Shown here: piece after piece, positions 24,044-35,133 of the stretch
How the letters are laid out: each line of letters begins with the position of its first letter
Numbering within the stretch: the first letter of the stretch is position 1
NCBI GenBank assembly: GCA_003956705.1
Contig: QZCP01000062.1
Location: 124,001-188,000 of the forward strand
Reading direction: 5' to 3'
Origin: Brevipalpus yothersi
Taxonomy: Eukaryota; Arthropoda; Arachnida; Trombidiformes; Tenuipalpidae
Length of the DNA: 64,000 nt
Notes under the pieces: model-generated
What the model saw: the letters and a program-made list of their open reading frames with translations, nothing else
Databases searched by the model: none
What the model was told of the DNA's origin: nothing
Made by a program: the position numbers and the translations under genes

Positions 24044-25815
24044 GCCATGGTGACAGTGATTTTTCCCTTGAATCTTGCCATAATTCAGAACATTCACTCC
24101 AAAAAACATCAGTAGGTTTAGCTCAGTTATCGCCACTCAAAATCTGTACTTTTTTTACAAACCATGTTTGTGATCTTCAAACTTGACATCCTGAACATAC
24201 TGCCCGTTCTATCAGCTTAAGGAAAAATAAATATCTAAGTTACTTCTATAAATATTTTGCCTACTTTTCTTCGACTGCGGATGGAAAATCCTACATTCTA
24301 TTTCAAATTCGCGATAATTTTCCCACAATCGTAACTGTGCGATTCCTCTGCTGAAACACTCCAGAAGATGAATAATGAATGCCTGTGACTTATTAACCAT
24401 CAAAGAATTTATTCTGTTTCCATGATCGCATGAAACAAATCATGATACTAGACTCGACTACCATATTGTATTAAAATTCTCAACTTCCTCTCGGAACATT
24501 CGGTTTCACGGAAATCGGAAATCAAAAATTCGAGTTTGATTTGCTCTTCACTCATTTCCTTGTAGTTCTTTCCGTGTCTGATAATCCTACTTGGAAGAAA
24601 AATATTCAAAACTCTCACCTTTCGCTGACTAGGATTGTCAAACTGCTTACTCAATTTGATACCCAGTTTGTCGGAAAAAACTAGAGATAACAATTAGCAG
24701 CTATCAAAAGGAATCTTTCCATCGTTTCATGCTGTGCGAACGGTTGACAACTCGGATGAAATCTATTTAGAATTTCTTAAATGATTGATACCATCAATTG
24801 AAGTATGCCCAAGGAACTATGTTCGAGTCAATTAAAAGGTGTAGATCTAATCTATTGATGAGATGATTTCATACCTTGATCCGGTTAAACCTCATAACAG
24901 CTAGGAGAAAATAATTTTATTAATAGGGAAGAGACTGAGGACCGTTAATGATCATTTCGGAGGAATCAAAAAGAAGATGGAAAGCTTAGCCATTCAATCA
25001 CAATGAAGTGGTGTTGAGCAATTTCAATTGCTAATATAGCGCTCACAAATTATCATTCATCATTCATCTCAATGCAATCTATCATTTGAATAAATTTTAT
25101 TTAAATGAAGTCTAATCAAGTTTTCATCAGTACCTCAAGCAGCTTGCCTTGCTTGTTATAATCAGATCAACTTCCTTGCTGAGAAAGTAAAACAAGTGTG
25201 TTCATGAGGATCATCTTTTTTTGATTCCAAATGCTTCTCAATTGCTACCAAAGTGCATAGTTTTTGTTATTATCACAATAATTTTGAATGGAAAAGAAGT
25301 AGAACAATAGATATGATTAACTCTAGGCATAGAATTCTCTGGAAAAATGTTTCTCACAATCGAACTTGTTTTTCTGTCTACGTTGCAATACACTCAAGTT
25401 TTTGAATGATAAATCTTATGACTTGTGGCTACTGATGAGGTAGAATTATTTTGACTTGACATTTTTACGTGACGATCTGTTAGTTTATAGCAATTTTTGT
25501 CGATAAAAATGAGCAAGGTTGTACCGATATCAATACCGCGAATGGAGTAAAGAAAGAAAAAATAAGAACGATGAACGATCAAAGAAAATAGGAAAATGAT
25601 GTAAAAATTTTTCGTTTCGTTTCATTCTTGGTTTCTTCAAGACTATGGATTAGAAACCCTTTTTTGCATATACATAAACACACACATATACGCTCATGAT
25701 ACGATAATTTTTGCATGAACCTGGAGGCAGACAAGCCGAGGCGGAAGGTTTTCAAGCCAAAGGTGGGCAACAAAACAAGGCGAGCCCGTTATCTGGGCGT
25801 TAATGATGAGAAAGA

Positions 25816-25884
<69 letters not shown>

Positions 25885-26148
25885 ATGCAAGGATCAATTG
25901 GATGCTACGTCTTCAAATCTGGTTTCATATCTTCGACTGATTGGGATGCTGCTATAGCTCGACCACCCTCACCTTCAGATCCTGTGACTAGAAGCAAGAA
26001 GAAAAAAAATTGGAATTATCTGACGTCCCGATGTAACCTTCCAGAAAGAGTATTTAAAGCGAACCAAAATCCACTTGAAATCATCAGTTCTCAATCATCT
26101 TCCAATCAAGCAAGTTGCAAATCAGCTAACAACACTCCAACTCTCAAA
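24044..26148. other. Intergenic, no supported gene
   Basis: Holds the polyadenylation signal of copy A, a long GA repeat and the promoter of copy B. No other gene is supported. Confidence 0.5.
25818..25881. repeat. (GA)n microsatellite, 64 bp
   Basis: An uninterrupted GA run about 270 bp upstream of the Gly/Tyr-rich copy B. Confidence 0.95.
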
Positions 26149-26507
26149 ATGAACTTCATGGTGAGTTTTTTGATTCGTTAATTCTTTGGATTGTTCAACT
26201 TGATTTCATTATGACACTAATGTGCTTGTGATCTTCATTTCAGGTTGCTTTCGCTATTCTCTTCGCCATCATCGCTGCTGCTTCAGCTCAATTCGGCTAT
26301 GGCCGTGGCGGTTATGGTGGATTCCGAGGAGGCTATGGTGGTGGCTATGGCCGAGGTATCGGAGGCTATGGTGAGTAAAGCGAGAATTGTTACCAAAATT
26401 TAGTGGACTAATTTTCTATTCTTCAATTTTTTTCAATCCCAAAAAAAGGTGGCGGTTACGGACGAGGTGGCTACGGAGGCTATGGCCGTGGCGGTTTCTA
26501 CGGTTAA
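26149..26507 (+). CDS. Short Gly/Tyr/Arg-rich secreted peptide, copy B
   Basis: Exons 26149-26160, 26244-26370 and 26449-26507 give 65 aa. As in copy A, the first exon codes only four residues (MNFM) and the second completes the signal peptide (VAFAILFAIIAAASAQ). The mature part is GYGRGGYGGFRGGYGGGYGR-type sequence ending GGFYG. The leader just before the ATG (AACACTCCAACTCTCAAA) closely resembles that of copy A (AACACTCCAAAACTCACA). A TATA-like TATTTAAAG sits about 100 bp upstream, the same distance as in copy A. AATAAA is at 26609-26614. Function unknown; a structural or antimicrobial secretion product is plausible. Confidence 0.85.
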
Positions 26508-27706
26508 GTGATTTTTCCTTAACTAAACCCGAGATCCGATTGACCAGGTTGACCATAGGATATGAATAGTATTTTTGTATTCAATCCTCTTGTTATATGC
26601 TTTTCAGAAATAAATAGTCTCCTTTTGGAGGTTTGAAATTTTGAATCGATATCAAGTCTGTTTTCTTTTGCTAGTGAGAATCGAGAACTTTTTTCGAAGA
26701 GCATCATATCAAGAATTTTTCACCATTGATAGTTCTAATAATCTTCGAATGGCAAAGATGGCCAACTTGTGGTCCTCTGATGTATTCAACTTTTTCAGGT
26801 GATCTTTGCCTTTTATAGGCAATTTCTTGAAGTTCAATGTGCTGTGAACCAATGTGATGAATGAACGCAAAAGTTCATTCCTAATCGGATAAATTATGGA
26901 GAATTTTCTTCTCTAGAACAGCTCCATTAAAACTTTCAATGGTGTGAGCAATATCTGATTTGTCATGAGAAATATGGGTAAGTAATATACAATCTGATAA
27001 CACAATTTCAATAACAAAATTCATTTCAACTCTCAAACAGCAAAACTATTTTCATTCACAATAGATTCTTTGGATGTGTGATTGTGATTCCTCACGATTG
27101 ATCAAGTCAACATCAATCCGATTATTTCCACAAAGTTAATCAACTTTTCTCATGAATTCAACGAATTTCGCCCATATGTGTTCCAAGCGATAAGATGAGA
27201 TTAGTTGGAGGAAAATCGTGGAACCCATTCAAAAATTTGGCGCTTTTCCTATGATACTGCAAGAAAATAATCGTTCTACAACTTTTTCTGGAATCTCATC
27301 CATTTGTGCTAAGAACCTGTGATAAACAAAAAGCCTACCAGTTCGAGTGCCTCACTTCATTGGAAAATAGATTGAGATTAGCGTCTAATCACATGTTTCC
27401 TCCAAGAGGTTGTGAGCACTGAAGTTATGTGACACTTGTGATCTTGTGACAAAACTGGTCCGAGGATTCCCATAAAGAATTCTTCAAACTTGGAAGCATT
27501 CAATTGCCGGAGAATGTAATTTATGTGGTTCAATGGTGGGAAGCTTTCTTGAACAAAATTTGGAGTCACCAATCATTGAGGTAGGTTTTTGATCAGGATA
27601 AATTTAATATCAAAATATTTCACACTTAGACTTGCTTGGGGTTAAATGAGAATTGATCCAGCAAATCTTTGACTCAAGCAATTCGTTAAATAGAACGAGA
27701 AATGGG
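26508..27706. other. Intergenic, no supported gene
   Basis: A 1.2-kb AT-rich spacer between the Gly/Tyr-rich peptide gene and the 3' end of the PITP gene. Frames here lack support. Confidence 0.5.
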
Positions 27707-29896
27707 TCACTCATCTCCTCCTCTTCCTCGAACTTGACTTCTTGTGCGGAGCTGCAAGTTTATTTTTAAATTTCTCGAATAAATTGAAATGTTTTACAAA
27801 ATTTCCAGTATAATTTTTTAGGCTCACCTCATCCAATTCACGTTTGGTTTCCTCCTCTAGAGTACGAATGTCTTCAATCGTCATACCATACCATCGATCG
27901 ATCCAACAAAAAAGTTGTCGGTGTAGGTTTAGCAGTAGACGTCTTTCAGTCTGAGAATAAGAGGAGAAGTGAGTCAAAAATTGCATTCAAGGAGTCATGA
28001 ATATGGTGGAATAGAGAAGATTTATTTCCCTGGAAAAGTTTTCTAAACCTCAAATATTTCAAATGAGGGTCGTTGTTGGAGTGAATGTTCAAACTGAGTC
28101 AAGAGCCAATTAACCATAGATCTTGAAATCTGACATTAAGGAGGTCATAGCTTTCAAGAAGTATTACTCAATCCTGATAGAAATTGAGCCACAACAAAAA
28201 GTTAATGAACCATCATTTTTTCTCAATTTTTTTCTGGGAAATTTTCTAGGAGATTTTCTGTGAGTTTCAGGGGATTTTCCAGGGAGCTAAAGGCATCATA
28301 AAACATGACTTACTTTATGAATAAATTGTTCAACTTTGTTTTGCAATCCATACCATTTGAATTCAACAGTGATTAATTTATAACATGTCATCACCGGGTC
28401 AGCGGAACTCTGGGAAATGCAAAAAAAAGTTCATTCAAGACGAATCAAGGAAGAATATTTACATGAACTCACCATCCAATCAGCGGTGAGAGGACCACGA
28501 TTTGTTTTGACTGATTTGAATTTGGTAGGATCTTCATTTTCCTTATAATCCTGATGAGATGGTGAAACAAATACACATCAATAGGAGCTCTGTTGTGCCA
28601 CAAAGTGGCTGACTCAATGTAAGCAGAGGCACAGACAACGATAAGAGTCGTCTGAAGAGATCTCTTGAAAGAATCGGATGCAGATTGAAATGGTAAAACT
28701 TACTTTTGGAGTAACTTTATCGTTAGCTATATCAATGAATATAACTTCTCGATCTTTTAATTTTTCAGGTGGAAGCTCGTGAACATTCTCTTGGTTACCA
28801 TTATCGGGAAAATGTAAAGATTCGATGATTATTTTGAAATTGCCTTTCATATAATTTGGATTCTGGTAAAATAGTGAAGAAGAAACCAAAAATCGATAAG
28901 TTCTCGGAATAATTTCCACTCAAAGATGCATCAACAAATATATGGGAGCAAATTTTTTCATTCAATTCAAGAAAGGAACAATCAGCAAGACAGCTGAATG
29001 ATTTGTCAATGTTAAAGTGAAAAAGTATGAAAGTGCTGAGCAAGCTGTCACAGATACTGATTAGGCTAGTACATGATGAAGATGAAGATAATGACAGTAC
29101 TATGGATATACACTTACAGTTAAAACCGTTTTGCAATATGGATAAGCGTTCCATGCTTCTTCATGAATCTCGAGCGACCCTTTTGGCGCTATATATTTAA
29201 CGAAGCTTGGTACCTTACTAATGGTGGATGGAAGAGAGAGAGAGAGAAAGAAAAAAAGAAGAAAGAAAGATGATAATAAAATGAAATTTATGACTCACGA
29301 TAAATTCGAGAAAGAAAACTAGAGCAACAACACATACAGGTTGATATTGAAAGAGAGATAATAGTTACGAGAAAAGAAGTGGGAAAAAAGGGAAGAGGAA
29401 AAATTTTGTCCAATAAATTGTGAGCGAAAATTAGCTCAATTCCAGATAAAATTATAGAAAATGGGAGAAAAAGAATAGAAAAAAAAATTAAAAAAAAAGA
29501 GGAAACAAAAAGCTCGACACTACATATTGAAACAGGTAAAATATATTAACATACACACACTTATAGACACTCTCTTTCCGACGAAGCATACGAAGCATCA
29601 TTTGAAGAGAGAGAGAGAGAGAAAGAAAGAGAAATAGAAAGAGAGAGAGAGAGAGCATACACAGTCATAGAGAAATAGGCTTACCTTTGAAGGTGATAAA
29701 TTTTAAAAGTATATTGTCCTTCATTATATTTACCATTCAACAGTGGTGTATTGGTGAATGGCTCATTTTTAATCACTTCCACACCTTCACCACCGCCAGT
29801 TTCCTCCTTACTCGCCTGGGCAACCGAAAACAATTGGCCAATCTTGTATTCATCAACGGACAGAGGAAGCACTACACGATATTCTTTAACAAGCAT
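27707..29896 (-). CDS. Class I phosphatidylinositol transfer protein
   Basis: Soluble START-like lipid carrier that exchanges phosphatidylinositol and phosphatidylcholine between membranes and supplies PI for phosphoinositide signalling. Exons are 29685-29896, 29118-29217, 28704-28862, 28473-28550, 28314-28409, 27828-27950 and 27707-27751. All are GT-AG and in frame, giving 270 aa, the usual family length. The start MLVKEYRVVLPLSVDEY matches the class I N-terminus. Further hallmarks are KEETGGGEGVEV, KYNEGQYTFKIYHLQ, EAWNAYPYCKTVLT, ENVHELPPEKL, EFKWYGLQNKVEQFI and RQLFCWIDRWYGMTIEDIR. The last exon ends LRTRSQVRGRGGDE. If the final 76-bp intron is kept, the frame instead ends in a basic RKRRR tail. 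Intron 1 holds GA-rich repeats. Drosophila vibrator and vertebrate PITPNA/B are the relatives; which one is not resolved. Confidence 0.94.
29605..29656. repeat. Imperfect (GA)n/(GAAA)n repeat in PITP intron 1
   Basis: Purine-only run of GA and GAAA units within the first intron of the PITP gene. Confidence 0.85.
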
Positions 29897-30400
29897 CACG
29901 ATCAAGCCGACAGCAAGTAGGAGAGAAAAAAAAACCTATCTTGATGGTGATGATGATCAATAAATGGTGTCACATTCACTTACACACACACACACGATCA
30001 CAAATCAAACACACTCACACACATAAATCCATAGACATGGAAATGATGAACAGAGAGAGAGATTGAAAAATCCGAGAGATTCAGTCCGAGCTGAGAGAGA
30101 GAGAGATGCACACCTTTAAACCTTAAACCGATATATCACTTTAATATTATATCGATATCTATCAGCTGAGTTCAAGCTACATCATGTTGGTGGCGACATC
30201 TGGATAGTTACTATACCTGTCCGTATGGAGCGACACTTTCAATGTAAAATAATATACATTTGAGAGTGACATCTAGTTTTGATTAGAAAAGTTTGTGGAT
30301 AGTCGATAGTTGATATCGATAGTAGATGAGAAGGTATTCGATAGTTTCAGCGAAGAAGAACGTTTTTGATTGATTGTTGTCTTAATTGTGATCAAAATTA

Positions 30401-33400
30401 GTGAATGACACTGAATTTGTTCTGTTTCAGCGTATCCGAAAATGGAATCATGTAATCTCGAGGATCATTTATTGGGGTCGAGTGAAGACACTGATGAAAT
30501 GTGAGTATGTTTATTTTAAGCCTGAAAAAATGTTTACAATAGTGTCTCGTCTCGGCTCTAGCTACCTGCAACTAAAGCAGATGCCCTTTGCGGTCGGTCT
30601 TCTTAATTGCTTTAAGAGAACATCCGCGATAGTGGAAGCTATTCAATGTATCGAACAAGAATCGTCTAATTGGCTTCTTGGTATATGTGAGCCTCCCAGA
30701 TCAACCGATCTGATGGAATTAATTACCGCTAACAACTTTGTTACGATAAGATCGAGACGTCATGGTCTATCAATGATCATCATCCCCAACACCACGTGGG
30801 AATTGGCTTGGTGCCCCAACGATATTGATCTGGTGATTGTGCGAAACAGGGCCAAAGATCTATATGCAGCCTGTGTCTACATCTCTGACACATTTGATAT
30901 CAAAGAGAAACGTTTGAGGCACATCATGCAATCTTATCACGACTTCTGTCGCGCCAGACCCTGTGCGAAACATATTCTAATGGGAGACTTGAATGCCAGA
31001 TACGCGTTATGGAGCTCTGACAAGAGCGATTGCCCCGGCAAGACAATTGGTGGATATTTTATGCATCTTAAATTTGAATCAATAATCAGACCTTCTCCGG
31101 AGGACTGGACACATCGTGATCGGAGGTATGGTACGGTCTCGACGATTGACTCAATATTAATTTCACCCAATTTAAGGAAGAGCATTAAGCGAAGTCGTAT
31201 AGTCAACATAGTTGCTAGCGATCACAGAATGATTTGGGCATGTTTCCTCAGCCGCATGACTGGCATGTACAACAATTATAAAAAGCTGAACATTTTACTC
31301 TCGAACATCGATTTGACCTTCCTAAAGAGCCTCCCACTGGACTCTGTCGATGCTGATGACCGTTTCTGCCAGCTACAAAATACACTGATTGATGCTTCAC
31401 TGGGATGCCGCTCGGTGATGAGACAGAAGAAACGTTTTTTGCCACCAAGACAAATCACACTTGAATATCGCAAGATTTATCGCTCATTGATAAAGTACAA
31501 GCGTATAAGGTATAAATTTCCGAATCAAGTACAAAGACTATCGTTCCTGGCCACAATGAAGTTTGCTGAGACCAAATGTGCATCATTCGCCAAACAAATC
31601 AGAAAATTGAAGTGCATAGCTGATAAGAAGAAAATGCAAGAGATCCTGGATGCCAGAGGTCCTTGGCATATTATTAACAAAGTGGTGGGAACAAGAGGCT
31701 GCTCGCCACGAACGGAAAGCTATAACCTCCCCGCTCGAGAAGTATCGTTGTCTATGGAAAAGATCGAGGAGACATTCAACTCCTCCAAGATAACTATGAC
31801 TCCACGACGAGACTTGGAGTTAATCTTCGACCTGTTTGAGCATCTTACATCTGATGATGTTAATTTAATTGTAAAGATCTTAGCGAGGAAATCTTGTATG
31901 TTTGACCGAGGACTATCAAGTCGAGTTTTGACCATACTTCTTTCAAAGAATGAACAGCTGACTATCGTCGGAAGATTTTTCATCCATATCTTATCCTGTG
32001 GTCACTTCCCAATAATAGCTAAAAAGATAAGAATCAGGCTGATCCCGAAGAAAGAAGAAGGTTGTTTTCGACCAATTTCAATAATGAATCCCTTCTATCG
32101 TTTGGCCGACTGCATATTGTATATCGTGCTGATGAAACAAATCAATTGTGATAATTTCCCAGATCAGTTTGCTTTCCTTCCTGGAGTGAGCAGTTTTGAT
32201 CTACACTGCCGCTTGAAAGAGTATATAGAGGCAATGGACGATGAATCCCGTAACATGTGTATCTTCGCTCTGGATAACTCAAATGCATTTGAAACCATCA
32301 GTTTCTCGGCCATCAAACTAGGACTGGAAAGAATAAAAATAGACGCCAATTTGATCCGGATAATTATGGTATTTCTAGTGAATCGACAATCTTACGTCGA
32401 GACTCCGGAGGGAAGATTCTGGCGCAACCACAGCTCTGGCTCTCCACAAGGCAGCAGGATGTCAACAATCCTATTCATAATAGGCCTCAGCAGCATATGG
32501 TTAGTTGCCGATCACATCTTCCGACCACTAGCCTATGCCGATGACATCTTCATCATCACGCAATGTGTGGGGACGAATGCTTTGGACACAGAGAGAAAGT
32601 TAAATAGCTTGTCCGAAATTCTTTATGCGCTCAATTTGCAGATAAATACTAACAAGTCCAGCGTGATGACCTATCGAAGGGCCAATCCTCGATTCCATCC
32701 AAACTTCAAACTGAATGGTCAATCCATTCCGGTGGTGAAGAAGCTGAACATTCTTGGAGTGTACATAAAACCGAAGTCGGGCTGCGAAAACTCCTGCATG
32801 GAATCTCTATCAGTTCTGGAGAAGACACTGATCAGTGTGGCGCCAAGAATTCAGTCTCTCCGTCTTGAACATGCTAGCCTTCTCTTGCGAGCGACAACAT
32901 TGGGTCGCTGCAACTATTTTGGCCCAATTCAACGGCTGTGGTGCCCGTACAGCGTTTTCAAGAAACAGTGTGATGAGATCATGGACAAAATCGGCTCCAT
33001 TATTGCATTATCTCTAAGATTGAAAAGAGCAGCATCTAGAAAACTTCTCTATTACTTGCTCTCGGGAGATCATATCTCAATATACATTGAGAAGATTGCC
33101 ACTCAGAATATTACAAAAATTAATCCAACCAAGGTGCTTAATTACAAGATGATGCCCCAATACGAGATCGACCCATATGGCATCATGATCATCAGGACAG
33201 AATACCCTCCACTTAGATATAGTGAGGTTGAAACATTCTCTTCGTACATAGCTGGGTGCCCGATAATTTCATATTCTAGATACCGGAACCTTTTCGATCT
33301 CTGGTTCAAAGTTCGAGTACATGTGGATGGAAAGCTCATCAAGGAGATGGTCTTATGCTTTTGGGTTTGCAACAACTCCTACCTTGATGTCCTAGAATAT

Positions 33401-34024
33401 GCGCTTTACACGATGATTGTGAACTGTCATGAAGTCTACTCCTCACCGATATTGAGTATTGAAGCCGATCTAGGCCTTCACAACAGGATTTTGAAACCGA
33501 TCAAGAGATCGAAACTTTCTGATCTAATCCAAAGTAGAAAGATGAAGTACTCTTGGAAACTTCGGACCAAATGGTCTTTTCGCCCCACCACTTTGGAAAA
33601 AAGAACTATACCGCGAATGATAGTCGAATTCACGGTTCAGTTCTTTCAAATCATCAATATCTATAGCCATCTGAAAGAAGCAGAGCTCTCACAGTCGAAC
33701 ATCTTTATTAGTGCCCTACATTTCTCTCAATTCCGATGCTATAAGGATTGGAGTAAGCTAAATAGAGCCGATCTTAATGACGCCTGCACCCTGGCTGGCT
33801 GTTGGCGGAAAAAGTCTTCTGAGTTTATTTGTAACTCTTGCTCATCACCGCTTTCAACAGAGAGACTATTATTTGGCTGCTGTGACTTCGTTTTGCCATG
33901 CAATAACGGCAAGAACTACATTACACATGAAAATTTTTTCAAATGTATTTCGTACTTGAGGGGAGTTAGGTTGATAGCTAATAGTTTTAAAGCAAACCTC
34001 AGAGCTACCAGGATTGATGAATGA
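30401..34024 (+). mobile_element. Non-LTR (LINE-type) retrotransposon, coding part
   Basis: Defined only by its intact polymerase frame. I see no poly(A) or short-repeat tail just after the stop, no target-site duplication and no ORF1 upstream, so the true ends are unknown. The DNA is noticeably richer in GC than the flanks. The element runs away from the PITP gene, whose start is about 500 bp to the left. Confidence 0.7.
30494..34024 (+). CDS. LINE-type endonuclease / reverse transcriptase
   Basis: A single intact frame of 1176 aa from the first in-frame ATG; it stays open back to 30401. The N-terminal third is an AP-like endonuclease: ICEPP with the metal-binding Glu (about residue 65), GDLNARYALW (about 164), TIDSILIS and SDHRMIW (about 243). 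The central part is a reverse transcriptase with FRPISIMNPFYRLAD, ALDNSNAF (first catalytic Asp, about 593), SGSPQGSRMS and YADD (about 681). The C-terminus has a Cys-rich motif (FICNSCSSPLSTERLLFGC) like that ending R1/jockey-type ORF2 proteins. All catalytic residues I can place are kept and there is no internal stop, so it may be young or under selection. A strong 3' splice signal (TTGTTCTGTTTCAG) ends at 30429, so a spliced leader exon is possible. Clade not determined. Confidence 0.85.
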   Translation: MKCEYVYFKPEKMFTIVSRLGSSYLQLKQMPFAVGLLNCFKRTSAIVEAIQCIEQESSNWLLGICEPPRSTDLMELITANNFVTIRSRRHGLSMIIIPNTTWELAWCPNDIDLVIVRNRAKDLYAACVYISDTFDIKEKRLRHIMQSYHDFCRARPCAKHILMGDLNARYALWSSDKSDCPGKTIGGYFMHLKFESIIRPSPEDWTHRDRRYGTVSTIDSILISPNLRKSIKRSRIVNIVASDHRMIWACFLSRMTGMYNNYKKLNILLSNIDLTFLKSLPLDSVDADDRFCQLQNTLIDASLGCRSVMRQKKRFLPPRQITLEYRKIYRSLIKYKRIRYKFPNQVQRLSFLATMKFAETKCASFAKQIRKLKCIADKKKMQEILDARGPWHIINKVVGTRGCSPRTESYNLPAREVSLSMEKIEETFNSSKITMTPRRDLELIFDLFEHLTSDDVNLIVKILARKSCMFDRGLSSRVLTILLSKNEQLTIVGRFFIHILSCGHFPIIAKKIRIRLIPKKEEGCFRPISIMNPFYRLADCILYIVLMKQINCDNFPDQFAFLPGVSSFDLHCRLKEYIEAMDDESRNMCIFALDNSNAFETISFSAIKLGLERIKIDANLIRIIMVFLVNRQSYVETPEGRFWRNHSSGSPQGSRMSTILFIIGLSSIWLVADHIFRPLAYADDIFIITQCVGTNALDTERKLNSLSEILYALNLQINTNKSSVMTYRRANPRFHPNFKLNGQSIPVVKKLNILGVYIKPKSGCENSCMESLSVLEKTLISVAPRIQSLRLEHASLLLRATTLGRCNYFGPIQRLWCPYSVFKKQCDEIMDKIGSIIALSLRLKRAASRKLLYYLLSGDHISIYIEKIATQNITKINPTKVLNYKMMPQYEIDPYGIMIIRTEYPPLRYSEVETFSSYIAGCPIISYSRYRNLFDLWFKVRVHVDGKLIKEMVLCFWVCNNSYLDVLEYALYTMIVNCHEVYSSPILSIEADLGLHNRILKPIKRSKLSDLIQSRKMKYSWKLRTKWSFRPTTLEKRTIPRMIVEFTVQFFQIINIYSHLKEAELSQSNIFISALHFSQFRCYKDWSKLNRADLNDACTLAGCWRKKSSEFICNSCSSPLSTERLLFGCCDFVLPCNNGKNYITHENFFKCISYLRGVRLIANSFKANLRATRIDE

Positions 34025-34282
34025 TGGGTCTATTCCTGAACTGAGGGACGACCAACTTTCTCAATCAATTATGATCCAACCCCATCAGTAAGACTGAAAC
34101 TTATGCTTTTAAGTGAACGAATGATAATTCGAGTAAATCTCACCCATGGCGCTGCCGAGGCTACTGAGTTTGTTTACTATCTGAAGCCAGCATTGTAAAG
34201 CGTGATTTCAACTTGTGAACATTAAACTCGAAAATCTCTCTTTGTAATATCAATTTCCATAATCTTTAACCAGTCAGTGTGT

Positions 34283-34837
34283 ATGATTAAGATGAGTGTT
34301 GACACAAACGGTATAAATATGTCCATTAAAACTCGTGAAAATACCCTTCAATATTGGATATTTGCGGCGAATAGGATGAAAGTGAAACCCATCACGGTTA
34401 ATCTCATCAAAATTATGCCCTATTTTCAGCCACAGACAACATCGGATCCAAGTCCTGAAATGATGCTGCAGATCATCTTAATGATCCTGGAGAAAGGTAA
34501 AGCGGACATTCAACCGAATATTGTGCTGATGATAATGAAGAGAGAGCTGATTTATGGAGAAAATAAATGGTGGTGTCCCTTTTGCGTGTATTCATGTGAA
34601 TCAAGAAGGAATATTTATGACCATCTCAACACAGACCATACTTTGCATCCATACAAATGCTTGTGTGGAATTCGGCTCATGGACACCAAAACAGCCTCCA
34701 AACATTTTTCTGACTGCCTACGAGTGCCAGTCTATCCTACGTTGAGCTCGGATTGGGGTGAGATTTTTTCAAAGTCGATTGCTGACCTGAAACTCTTATC
34801 ACAACAAGCCCAGGAGTCGAAGCGGAATGGGAATTGA
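34283..34837 (+). CDS. Novel zinc-finger protein, family member 1
   Basis: 184 aa from the ATG at 34283. It begins with a polar stretch, then a mostly helical domain (TLQYWIFAANRM, then PEMMLQIILMILEKGK and IVLMIMKRELI). Two zinc fingers follow. The first is WWCPFC with spacing C-x2-C-x12-H-x4-H. The second is CLC...H-x3-C. The helical domain plus first finger can be aligned by eye with the frames at 35134-36072 and 36862-37488. No family is recognised. The gene lies 260 bp after the reverse transcriptase frame on the same strand. An AATAAA at 35111-35116 could end its transcript. It may be a host gene, part of a composite element, or a relic of one. Confidence 0.65.
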   Translation: MIKMSVDTNGINMSIKTRENTLQYWIFAANRMKVKPITVNLIKIMPYFQPQTTSDPSPEMMLQIILMILEKGKADIQPNIVLMIMKRELIYGENKWWCPFCVYSCESRRNIYDHLNTDHTLHPYKCLCGIRLMDTKTASKHFSDCLRVPVYPTLSSDWGEIFSKSIADLKLLSQQAQESKRNGN

Positions 34838-35133
34838 TTTGATGCATTGGACAGCCTCTTTCCAGATCATTATACTATGAGTTTATGATTAGATTTATCC
34901 CACTGTGACTTCTATTCTCTGAATGACGAGATGTCCCTTTTTTAGTTTCGAAATCAATTTAAACTCTTTTCGAAAAATCACAATGGATACTAATACTTGT
35001 ATCAGATACATGATCTTGAAACAATCACAATAAGATACATTCTAATTCTTTTCTTTTTCATAATACTTGAGCGCTGAAAGTGATTGTTTTCCTTCTAAAT
35101 TTTTCTCTGTAATAAACTTTCTGGGGTGAAAAT

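Noticed and set aside
25694..25897. Leu/Ser-repeat frame
   Set aside because: Product of the GA microsatellite read on the minus strand.
1..31256. 15-nt match TCCTCAGCCGCATGA near the window start and again at about 31241 in the RT ORF
   Set aside because: A match this short is expected by chance a few times in 64 kb; flanking sequence does not match, so it is not evidence of a second element copy.
30937..31983. Minus-strand frames of 65-90 codons within the reverse transcriptase ORF
   Set aside because: Shadows of the plus-strand coding frame.
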